From assembly GCA_045541535.1 (NCBI GenBank), contig JAZQJG010000003.1:1-5198 (forward strand): a stretch of DNA of 5,198 nucleotides, read 5' to 3'. The notes under the pieces were generated by a model. It saw only the letters and a program-made list of their open reading frames with translations. It did not search any database and was not told the origin of the DNA. Below are positions 1 to 4,979 of the stretch, one piece after another (position 1 is the stretch's first letter; each line of letters begins with the position of its first letter). The translations under genes were made by a program, and so were the position numbers. Source of the stretch: Firm-08 sp045541535 (GTDB lineage Bacteria; Bacillota; Clostridia; Oscillospirales; QAKW01).

Positions 1-35
1 GTCCAATTTTCCCTTTATCTTTCTATAAAACGCTG

Positions 36-66
36 TTTAAGTATTAACTAAATATATAAATAATAA
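36..66 (+). promoter_or_regulatory. AT-rich leader with weak promoter for tRNA-Ser
   Basis: The 69 bases before the tRNA hold no gene. They are very AT-rich, with a -10-like TATAAA at 55-60 (or TAATAA at 61-66) just before the mature tRNA end. The only -35-like element is TTTAAG at 36-41, whose spacing fits the second -10 option (19 bases) and not the first. A promoter is expected here, but the exact boxes are uncertain, and the tRNA could also be co-transcribed from beyond the window edge. Confidence 0.3.
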
Positions 67-69
67 TAT

Positions 70-161
70 GGAGACGTATCGAAGTGGTCATAACGGGGCT
101 GACTCGAAATCAGTTTGCCGGTAATCCCGGCACGTGGGTTCGAATCCCACCGTCTCCGCCA
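70..161 (+). tRNA. tRNA-Ser, anticodon CGA
   Basis: This class II (long variable arm) tRNA decodes the serine codon UCG. The acceptor stem pairs GGAGACG (70-76) with CGTCTCC (151-157), followed by discriminator G158 and an encoded CCA (159-161). The anticodon stem is GCTGA (98-102) with TCAGT (110-114), and the 7-base loop carries CGA at 105-107. A 6-bp variable arm pairs TGCCGG (116-121) with CCGGCA (127-132), as expected for tRNA-Ser. The T stem pairs GTGGG (134-138) with CCCAC (146-150) around the loop TTCGAAT. All arms are intact, so the gene appears functional. At 92 bases it is a normal length for tRNA-Ser. Confidence 0.97.
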
Positions 162-202
162 GAAAAAGGGCTATGCTTTGATACAAAGCATAGGTCTTTT
201 TC
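162..202 (+). terminator. Rho-independent terminator after tRNA-Ser
   Basis: A 10-bp perfect stem pairs CTATGCTTTG (171-180) with CAAAGCATAG (184-193) over a tight three-base loop. It extends outward through GAAAAAG (162-168) pairing with CTTTTTC (196-202). The 3' arm supplies the T run TTTTT (197-201). It starts one base after the CCA end, so the tRNA is probably a single-gene transcript. The A run on the 5' side would also let it act against transcription from the other side. Confidence 0.85.
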
Positions 203-204
203 AA

Positions 205-380
205 CGAAATAAATCCCTTGCGGGATTTGTGAAATACGCTTCGCATGTGAAATATTGCTTCGCAATGTGAAATGCCTGCGGGCGTGAGTGGATTTATTTC
301 ATTTCACTTGATGCGTAGCATCAAATTTCACAATTCGCGAAGTGAATTATTTCACATTTGCCGCAAGGCAAATATTTCAC
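205..380. repeat. Nested multi-hairpin palindromic element (GTGAAAT/ATTTCAC ladder)
   Basis: Directly visible: the connector GTGAAAT occurs at 229-235, 247-253 and 267-273, with weaker forms at 206-210 (GAAAT) and 284-290 (GTGAGTG). Its reverse complement ATTTCAC occurs at 301-307, 325-331, 349-355 and 374-380. Small hairpins sit between connectors: AAATCCC/GGGATTT (211-228), a weak ACGC/GCAT (236-246), ATTGC/GCAAT (254-266), GCC/GGC (274-283), TTGATGC/GCATCAA (308-324), AATTCGC/GTGAATT (332-348) and ATTTGCC/GGCAAAT with a GCAA loop (356-373). Left connectors can pair with right ones in nested order, giving one long helix with hairpins projecting at each junction. There is no open reading frame. 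Inference: a non-autonomous, MITE-like or structured dispersed repeat. From memory, similar GTGAAAT hairpin arrays recur in Clostridia genomes, but I cannot check this here. Confidence 0.85.
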
Positions 381-401
381 CGAGTTCAAATCGTTAAAAT
401 G

Positions 402-430
402 TTGAAAAGTTCACATTTATCTAGTATGCT
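402..430 (+). promoter_or_regulatory. Sigma-A-type promoter for the lipoprotein gene
   Basis: A -35 box TTGAAA (402-407) and a -10 box TATGCT (425-430) are separated by an optimal 17 bases. They lie 32 bases before the lipoprotein start codon. The implied start of transcription is near 437, giving a leader of about 26 bases that contains the AGGAGG site at 448-453. The promoter begins about 20 bases after the hairpin element, so the element is probably not part of this mRNA. Confidence 0.7.
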
Positions 431-462
431 TTAATTACAAATTATGTAGGAGGTTATCTGCA

Positions 463-1176
463 ATGAAACGCTTATTCTGCTTGCTTTTAACTGGAATTGT
501 ATTGATTTCTTTGACGGCTTGTCAAGCAAACACCAATAATTCAGATAATAATGAAAATAATGTCGACTATATGAGTACATCATGTACTAAGGATTCCGTA
601 GATGAATTTATGTCCATTATTGGCGAGGTGGAATTGGGCGGCTTATCTACTGGGATGAAACTTGATGAGGAGCATTGTTACAATGTCACTCCGTTTTCAG
701 TTGCCGAACAGACAGATATTAAGATTTTTAAGTTTAGTGATTCCTGTGTCTCTCTTGCATTAATTGATGGTGAGGTATATTCCATTTGTGAGTCCTTTGG
801 TGGCTACGGCTTTGTAAATGCTGTGCCTTGGGATTATGATGAAGACGGAAATCTCGATTTATTGGTTGCTTCTTCATGGGGATCAGGATTACACCGTTCT
901 ATAATATCCGTTTTTAATACAACTACAAAGGAATCCATTATTGTTTACGATACTTCAACGACCGACAATCCTTCTGTAGATTTGTTTGTAGCAACTGTTT
1001 CACTCTCATTTTCTTCCAAAGATCCCCAAGACCTTCCTATTTACTATCAAGTCTACACTGCAAATATAGAAGTCAACGACAATAACCTTGCAGATTTGTC
1101 TTATTCTGCAACGGGTGTTATTGGCTCAGTAGTTGTCGAAAATGGGACACCGGTTTTTATGCCGATAGGAGATTAA
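463..1176 (+). CDS. Putative secreted lipoprotein with one FG-GAP-like Asp loop
   Basis: I do not recognise the family of this 237-residue protein. A lipoprotein signal peptide is clear: MKR, a hydrophobic stretch at residues 4-16, and the lipobox LTAC with Cys20 as the predicted lipidated residue. It should therefore be anchored to the outer face of the membrane. An Asn/Asp-rich linker follows (about 21-36). The mature part holds one DxDxDGxxD loop (Asp124, Asp126, Asp128, Gly129, Asp132) followed by LLVASSWGSG. This resembles a single FG-GAP/VCBS calcium-binding blade, but a full propeller would need several copies and only one is seen. Cys41, Cys72, Cys95 and Cys109 could form disulfides. 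AGGAGG at 448-453 lies 9 bases before the ATG and fixes the start. Base composition is low (20 of 60 G+C at 481-540; 22 of 60 at 961-1020), unlike the genes to the right, which fits acquisition by transfer. Function unknown. Confidence 0.85.
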   Translation: MKRLFCLLLTGIVLISLTACQANTNNSDNNENNVDYMSTSCTKDSVDEFMSIIGEVELGGLSTGMKLDEEHCYNVTPFSVAEQTDIKIFKFSDSCVSLALIDGEVYSICESFGGYGFVNAVPWDYDEDGNLDLLVASSWGSGLHRSIISVFNTTTKESIIVYDTSTTDNPSVDLFVATVSLSFSSKDPQDLPIYYQVYTANIEVNDNNLADLSYSATGVIGSVVVENGTPVFMPIGD

Positions 1177-1182
1177 GTACGG

Positions 1183-1251
1183 TTGCACCCCTAACGACTG
1201 AATGCACCCCCTAAAATAGCTTTGCACCCCCTAACTTCAAAAGGGGGTGCA
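1183..1251. repeat. Three tandem TGCACCCC(C)TAA repeats plus one inverted copy
   Basis: TTGCACCCCTAA (1183-1194), ATGCACCCCCTAA (1202-1214) and TTGCACCCCCTAA (1222-1234) repeat with a period of 19-20 bases. The inverted copy GGGGGTGCA (1243-1251) lies one further period away. The third copy and the inverted copy form a perfect 9-bp GC-rich hairpin (1223-1231 with 1243-1251, 11-base loop), but the following TTTG is a poor T run, so it is at best a weak terminator. A short TTAGGG at 1263-1268 may be a decayed second inverted copy. Multiple short direct repeats with inverted partners resemble transposon termini such as those of IS21-like elements, or a protein-binding array. No transposase is present in the window. 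Confidence 0.7.
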
Positions 1252-1287
1252 TTTGTATCAAAATTAGGGTTGATCATCACGAAAGTA

Positions 1288-1324
1288 AAGCGGTAAGTCT
1301 TGGTGGCTTGCCGCTTATTTTTTT
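1288..1324 (+). terminator. Terminator between lipoprotein gene and trmH-like gene
   Basis: The stem pairs AAGCGGTAAG (1288-1297) with CTTGCCGCTT (1307-1316), 10 bp with one G-T pair, over a 9-base loop. The T run TTTTTTT (1318-1324) makes it a good plus-strand terminator for the lipoprotein gene. On the minus strand the same stem follows directly after the methyltransferase stop codon, but its tail there (TTTACTTTC) is weaker. It probably separates the two convergent units in both directions. Confidence 0.75.
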
Positions 1325-2147
1325 ACTTTTTGCGCAGTTGCCAGAAGGCGACGGCGCCGGCGGCCGCAACGTTGAGAGAATCAACGCCATTCCCCATGGG
1401 AATCATTACCGTATAGTCGCAATCGGCGATGGTGGTGGCCGAAAGGCCGTCCCCCTCCGTACCCAACACGATGGCCAGTTTATCCTCGGACATAAGTGCG
1501 GGATCGTCAATGCTCACCGATTTTTTCTCCAAAGCCATAGCCGCCGTTTTAAACCCAAGGGTCTGGAGGCGTTCCAGTCCCGGATGGGGCCAATGCGCAG
1601 GGCAATCGCCGATATAGGTCCACGGCACCTGAAATACGGTCCCCATACTGACCCGTACCGCACGGCGATTGAGAGGATCGGAACAGGTGGGGGTAAGCAA
1701 AACCGCATCCACATTCATCGCCGCCGCAGAGCGGAAGATTGCACCAATATTGGTAGAATCTACGATACCCTCCAACACAGCAATTCGATGGGCATTTTTA
1801 CATATTTTTTCAACACTCGGAAGAATTGGGCGGCGCATTGCGCAAAGAATACCACGGGTAAGCTCAAAGCCAGTGAGAGACGCCAACACTTCCCGATCTC
1901 CGGTGTATACCGGAATGTCCCCTACCCTGCGGATCAATTCGGTTGCTTGTCCCTCAATATGTTTTCGTTCCATCAGCAAAGACAGCGGCTGATAACCTGC
2001 ATCCAGCGCTCTGGAAATCACCTTAGGGCTCTCTGCAATAAAAACGCCTTTCTCCGGCTCCAGACGATTGCGCAATTGCGCCTCGGTAAGACGAGCGTAT
2101 ACATCAAGTTCAGGACAATTTATATCTGTAATTTTAATAATTGGCAT
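1323..2147 (-). CDS. TrmH/SpoU-family RNA 2'-O-ribose methyltransferase
   Basis: This 274-residue cytoplasmic enzyme should transfer a methyl group from S-adenosylmethionine to a ribose 2'-hydroxyl of rRNA or tRNA. The N-terminal part (about 15-105) resembles the SpoU substrate-binding domain (GVFIAES at 34-40). The C-terminal part (about 120-272) carries all three signature motifs of the trefoil-knot SPOUT fold: motif 1 around residues 130-140 with Asn133, Gly135 and catalytic-type Arg139; motif 2 VLGTEGDGLS (227-236); and motif 3 around 249-263 with Ser257-Leu-Asn-Val. Length and domain order match RlmB/YsgA-like members, but the exact target nucleotide cannot be read from sequence, so no symbol is given. 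AGGAG (2154-2158) lies 6 bases before the ATG and overlaps the stop codon of the AraC-family gene upstream, 9 bases away. The two are therefore probably one operon. The TAA stop lies inside the T run of the opposing terminator. Confidence 0.93.
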   Translation of the reverse strand: MPIIKITDINCPELDVYARLTEAQLRNRLEPEKGVFIAESPKVISRALDAGYQPLSLLMERKHIEGQATELIRRVGDIPVYTGDREVLASLTGFELTRGILCAMRRPILPSVEKICKNAHRIAVLEGIVDSTNIGAIFRSAAAMNVDAVLLTPTCSDPLNRRAVRVSMGTVFQVPWTYIGDCPAHWPHPGLERLQTLGFKTAAMALEKKSVSIDDPALMSEDKLAIVLGTEGDGLSATTIADCDYTVMIPMGNGVDSLNVAAAGAVAFWQLRKK

Positions 2148-2153
2148 CGTTTT

Positions 2154-2158
2154 CTCCT
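2154..2158 (-). promoter_or_regulatory. Ribosome binding site of the methyltransferase, overlapping the regulator's stop
   Basis: Read on the minus strand, AGGAG at 2158-2154 shares bases with the TAG stop codon (2159-2157) of the AraC-family gene. Ribosomes finishing the regulator would end on this site, which suggests translational coupling of the two genes. Confidence 0.7.
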
Positions 2159-2975
2159 ATTTAAAATGTTTGGGGGTGGTACCGGTGACGTGACGGAAGG
2201 TACGGTAGAAGCCGGACGAGCTGCCAAAGCCACACTGCATTGCGGCATCCAGTACGTTTATGGGCTGACTATTCAGCAATGCCAGCACCTCTCTAACCCG
2301 TATCTGTGCGAGGTATTCCTGAAAAGACATCCCACTATAACTTCGAAATACCCGAGAAAAATAAGCAGGCGAAAGATAAAAATGACGAGCCACCTCTTCC
2401 ATGCGTAAAGGTTCACTGAGATGGGCGCGAATATATTCCATCGCACGTTCCACCGTATTCTGCTGTCGTTCTGTTTTAGTTGGTGCGAAAGGGACCGCCT
2501 CCAACAAGCGGGCGGTGATGATAACAAGGTCGGTCAGCTTACAACGGATAGCTTGTTGTTTATAGGGACGATCCTGTGTAATCTCCTCCACCAATCCATC
2601 CAGCCGGAAGCCAAGTTCCGGATCCCGGGGCAATAGATTTTGAAATCCAGAGGGACGACGGACAAAGAAGTCAGCCACGTCCTGCATCGGAGCCAGAAAA
2701 GATGGAAGAAAATCAAACTGTTCAATGATCAGCGGACTTTGATCGATCCTCTGTACCTGACGGATATCAACACGGCTCATCAGCAAAACATCTCCCGCGC
2801 TCACGGCATAATCTTTCTGGCCGATCCGCCAAAGGCCGCTACCGGCAAGAAGACGCACAAATTTAAGTTCGTCATAATTATGTACGGTGTCACGATAACC
2901 TTCCTCCATACGTTTTTGTTTGTAAAAAAACAATGGACTGCCATCGGTTTGCTCAATACTGTACAGAGCTTCCAT
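2157..2975 (-). CDS. AraC-family transcriptional regulator with N-terminal cupin domain
   Basis: This 272-residue protein has the classic AraC/XylS layout. The N-terminal region (about 10-100) looks like a cupin ligand-sensing domain, with the typical barrel pattern ending in AGDVLLMSR near residues 60-68. A linker helix region follows. The C-terminal DNA-binding domain (about 172-272) has two helix-turn-helix units: the first around LRMEEVARHFYLSPAYFSRVF, the second around VLDAAMQCGFGSSSGFYRTF, ending in the family signature GTTPKHF. Such regulators usually activate a neighbouring catabolic gene when they bind a small ligand, often a sugar. Here the divergent FAD oxidoreductase is the obvious target. 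Two starts are adjacent, GTG at 2978 and ATG at 2975. I chose the ATG because GAGG (2986-2983) lies 7 bases before it but only 4 before the GTG. The ligand is unknown. Confidence 0.93.
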   Translation of the reverse strand: MEALYSIEQTDGSPLFFYKQKRMEEGYRDTVHNYDELKFVRLLAGSGLWRIGQKDYAVSAGDVLLMSRVDIRQVQRIDQSPLIIEQFDFLPSFLAPMQDVADFFVRRPSGFQNLLPRDPELGFRLDGLVEEITQDRPYKQQAIRCKLTDLVIITARLLEAVPFAPTKTERQQNTVERAMEYIRAHLSEPLRMEEVARHFYLSPAYFSRVFRSYSGMSFQEYLAQIRVREVLALLNSQPINVLDAAMQCGFGSSSGFYRTFRHVTGTTPKHFK

Positions 2976-2980
2976 CACTT

Positions 2981-2987
2981 CACCTCT
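2981..2987 (-). promoter_or_regulatory. Ribosome binding site deciding the AraC-family start
   Basis: On the minus strand AGAGGTG (2987-2981) precedes adjacent GTG and ATG codons. The distance favours ATG at 2975 over GTG at 2978. The choice changes the protein by one residue only. Confidence 0.6.
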
Positions 2988-2997
2988 TTTCTCCCAA

Positions 2998-3027
2998 ATT
3001 ATAGCATAAAAGTGGAGAAATAGTCAA
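2998..3027 (-). promoter_or_regulatory. Promoter of the AraC-family/methyltransferase operon
   Basis: On the minus strand, -35 TTGACT (3027-3022) and -10 TATAAT (3003-2998) are separated by 18 bases. Both are close to the sigma-A consensus. Transcription would start near 2991, leaving a leader of only about 15 bases with the AGAGGTG site. The -35 box is 8 bases from that of the opposing promoter, so a regulator bound in between would affect both. Confidence 0.72.
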
Positions 3028-3035
3028 CTTTTTGG

Positions 3036-3065
3036 TTGGAAAATGACAAAAATCCTTTTTATAAT
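3036..3065 (+). promoter_or_regulatory. Promoter of the FAD oxidoreductase gene
   Basis: The -10 box TATAAT (3060-3065) is perfect. The best -35 candidate, TTGGAA (3036-3041), matches imperfectly and has an 18-base spacer, as is common for activator-dependent promoters. The start of transcription would be near 3072, which leaves a leader of about 25 bases. An AAAAA-TCC-TTTTT symmetry (3048-3060) lies in the spacer. Confidence 0.7.
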
Positions 3066-3085
3066 AGAAGTATAAAAAGTGTTTT

Positions 3086-3090
3086 GGAGG
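3086..3090 (+). promoter_or_regulatory. Ribosome binding site deciding the oxidoreductase start
   Basis: GGAGG lies 6 bases before ATG at 3097. An in-frame GTG at 3079 would put this site inside the coding region and has no site of its own, so the ATG is chosen. Confidence 0.85.
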
Positions 3091-3096
3091 TCGGCT

Positions 3097-4938
3097 ATGA
3101 AAAAGATAGAAAACCATTATTTTGAAATTGTCATTGTGGGTGGCGGTATGAGTGGGCTGTGCGCCGCATTGGCCGCAGCGAGAAAAGGTGTGCGCACCGC
3201 ACTGATCCACGCCCGTCCGGTGTTGGGCGGAAATGCCTCAGGTGAGATACGCATTCACATCAACAGTTCCACTGATGGTATGCGCAAGCCGGACTTGGAG
3301 GAAACGGGCATTTTGTATGAGTTGATGTTGACAAACAAGGCCCGCAATCCCCTGTTTAATTATGATCTGTGGGATATGACCCTGTATGAAGCCGCAAAAT
3401 CTCAGGAAAACCTGACGTTATTTTTAAATACCGTTATGGTGGATGCAGAAAAAGAAGGTGATTCCATCACCCGTATTTTTTGCTACCAGGAAACGACGGA
3501 AAAACATTTATATTTTACCGCGCCCCTCTTTGTAGATGCCACCGGAAACGGAACGCTGGGATATTTTGTGGATGCCGAATACCGTACCGGCAGTGAGAGC
3601 AAAGCAGAATTTAACGAGCCGCACGCGCCCGAACAACCCAATAACGAGCGAATGGGCAACACCATTTTATTCCGCGCAATAGACGTAGGTCATCCCGTAC
3701 CTTTTACGCCTCCTTCTTTTGCCAAAAAGCTTACCGAAGAAGATCTGCGATTGCGCATTCATAGCAATCGACACCGCCCGGATTTTTCCATGGCAGAAAA
3801 TCCGGAAGACTATGCCCGCGTTTCTACCACCAGTTCCAGTTGCAGTGATTACGGCTATTGGTGGTTAGAGTTGATGGGTGAAGGCGACGACATTATCAGT
3901 GAATACGAAGACATTCGGGACGAGCTGTTTGCCTATTTTTACGGCATTTGGGATCACATCAAAAACGGTGGTGATCATGGCGCGGAAAACTATGAGTTGA
4001 TTTGGGTAGGTACCCTACCCGGCACCAGAGACAGTCGCCGTCTGGTAGGCGATTATATTTTAAATGAGAACGACATCTGGGATAATCGCAGGTTTGAGGA
4101 TGCAGTATGTCTGGGTGGTTGGGGGGTCGACCTCCACGTTGCCCGAGGTATGAAAGATCCGGACAAATTGCCCAGTCAAGTTTGGAACTACGACGGTCAT
4201 TACACCATTCCCTATCGCTCTTATTATTCTAAAAACATCAACAACCTGTTCATGGCAGGCCGAGATATTTCTTGTTCCAAGCTCGGAATGGCCTCTACTC
4301 GCATTATTGGTACCTGCGCTATGGGCGGACAAGCGGTAGGCGTTGCCGCCGCATTGTGCAGAAAATACGATTGCGCGCCTCGTGAACTGATGCAACACAT
4401 AGATGAATTACAACAGGATCTATTAAAAGAAGACGTATTTTTACCAGGCATAGTAAATCATGATCCGTCAGACCTGGCGAGAAAAGCAAAAATCACTGCC
4501 ACCTCTCACAAAGATGAAGACTTCGCTGACAAGGTAGTTGACGGATACTCCCGTCACTTTGATGGAAAACGACATTCATGGCACAGTAATGGTATCCGGC
4601 CAGAGGGCGAGACACTGACTCTTGCCTGGGATGAAGCGAAAGAGCTCACACAGCTTCGGTTAACTTTCTGCAGTGATTTTAGATACCCGATCCGCATCAC
4701 TATGGCCCCCGCCCGACAAAAGCAACAGCGGCCGGGCACACCCGCTGAGATCGTAAAGGACTACGTTATTAAATTTTACAAAAACAGCAAGTGTGTATAT
4801 ACACAAGAAGTCAAAAACAACGTCCAGCGCCTGAACGTATTGAACTTCAAAAAAATCCGATGCGATAAAGTAGAAATTACATTCCTGGAAACTCACGGAT
4901 GTAAGGACATAGAAATCTTTGAAATCAGAGCATACTAA
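3097..4938 (+). CDS. FAD-dependent oxidoreductase (FAD_oxidored type) with C-terminal discoidin-like region
   Basis: This 613-residue enzyme should use bound FAD to oxidise or reduce an unidentified small substrate in the cytoplasm; there is no signal peptide. The N-terminus is a Rossmann dinucleotide-binding fold, IVIVGGGMSG (11-20, GxGxxG at Gly15-Gly17-Gly20), followed by the GGNASGEIR segment (44-52). VDATGNGTLG (146-155), LPGTRDSRRLVGDY (307-320), TIPYRSYY (370-377) and the FAD-closing stretch NLFMAGRDIS to GQAVGVAAA (383-419) are typical of the FAD_oxidored family (PF12831). Residues about 461-613 follow a separate pattern: an A-x-K-V-V-D-G-like segment (478-483), HSWHSNG (493-499), then alternating beta-strand-like stretches. 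This looks like an F5/8 type C (discoidin) galactose-binding fold, which is inferred and not certain. The divergent AraC gene suggests ligand-induced expression. A strong terminator follows at once, so it is probably transcribed alone. Tricarballylate- or sugar-type substrates are possible, but none is supported directly. Confidence 0.9.
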   Translation: MKKIENHYFEIVIVGGGMSGLCAALAAARKGVRTALIHARPVLGGNASGEIRIHINSSTDGMRKPDLEETGILYELMLTNKARNPLFNYDLWDMTLYEAAKSQENLTLFLNTVMVDAEKEGDSITRIFCYQETTEKHLYFTAPLFVDATGNGTLGYFVDAEYRTGSESKAEFNEPHAPEQPNNERMGNTILFRAIDVGHPVPFTPPSFAKKLTEEDLRLRIHSNRHRPDFSMAENPEDYARVSTTSSSCSDYGYWWLELMGEGDDIISEYEDIRDELFAYFYGIWDHIKNGGDHGAENYELIWVGTLPGTRDSRRLVGDYILNENDIWDNRRFEDAVCLGGWGVDLHVARGMKDPDKLPSQVWNYDGHYTIPYRSYYSKNINNLFMAGRDISCSKLGMASTRIIGTCAMGGQAVGVAAALCRKYDCAPRELMQHIDELQQDLLKEDVFLPGIVNHDPSDLARKAKITATSHKDEDFADKVVDGYSRHFDGKRHSWHSNGIRPEGETLTLAWDEAKELTQLRLTFCSDFRYPIRITMAPARQKQQRPGTPAEIVKDYVIKFYKNSKCVYTQEVKNNVQRLNVLNFKKIRCDKVEITFLETHGCKDIEIFEIRAY

Positions 4939-4944
4939 AAAACA

Positions 4945-4979
4945 CAAGGACTGCGACTTTTGTCGCAGTCCTTGTTTTT
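4945..4979 (+). terminator. Bidirectional terminator between oxidoreductase and SLH gene
   Basis: A perfect 13-bp stem (4945-4957 with 4962-4974) closes a TTTT loop and is followed by TTTTT (4975-4979). On the other strand the stem is followed by a T run matching AAAAAA at 4937-4942. It begins 6 bases after the oxidoreductase stop and ends within the TAA of the opposing SLH gene, so it should terminate both convergent genes. Confidence 0.93.

Noticed and set aside
151..161. Integration site with a duplicated tRNA 3' end
   Set aside because: No second copy of the tRNA 3' end was found elsewhere in the window, and no integrase is present.
205..380. CRISPR array
   Set aside because: The repeats are only 7 bases, switch orientation midway, and the intervals are self-complementary hairpins, not unique spacers.
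1223..1251. Hairpin as the main terminator of the lipoprotein gene
   Set aside because: The stem is perfect, but the following TTTG is a poor T run. The hairpin at 1288-1316 with seven T's is much better.
1308..2408. Plus-strand 366-codon open frame
   Set aside because: It lies antisense to the methyltransferase and the AraC gene, whose protein motifs are unmistakable. Its own product is rich in Arg/His/Gly with no recognisable domain, and it starts inside a terminator.
3079..3096. GTG start for the oxidoreductase (six extra residues)
   Set aside because: It would place the GGAGG ribosome binding site inside the coding region and has no site of its own; ATG at 3097 fits.
2979..3096. Riboswitch or leader RNA upstream of the oxidoreductase
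   Set aside because: The predicted leader is only about 25 bases, too short for a structured switch.
4060..4451. Minus-strand open frames inside the oxidoreductase gene
   Set aside because: They are shadows of a well-conserved plus-strand gene, with no domain and no convincing ribosome binding site.
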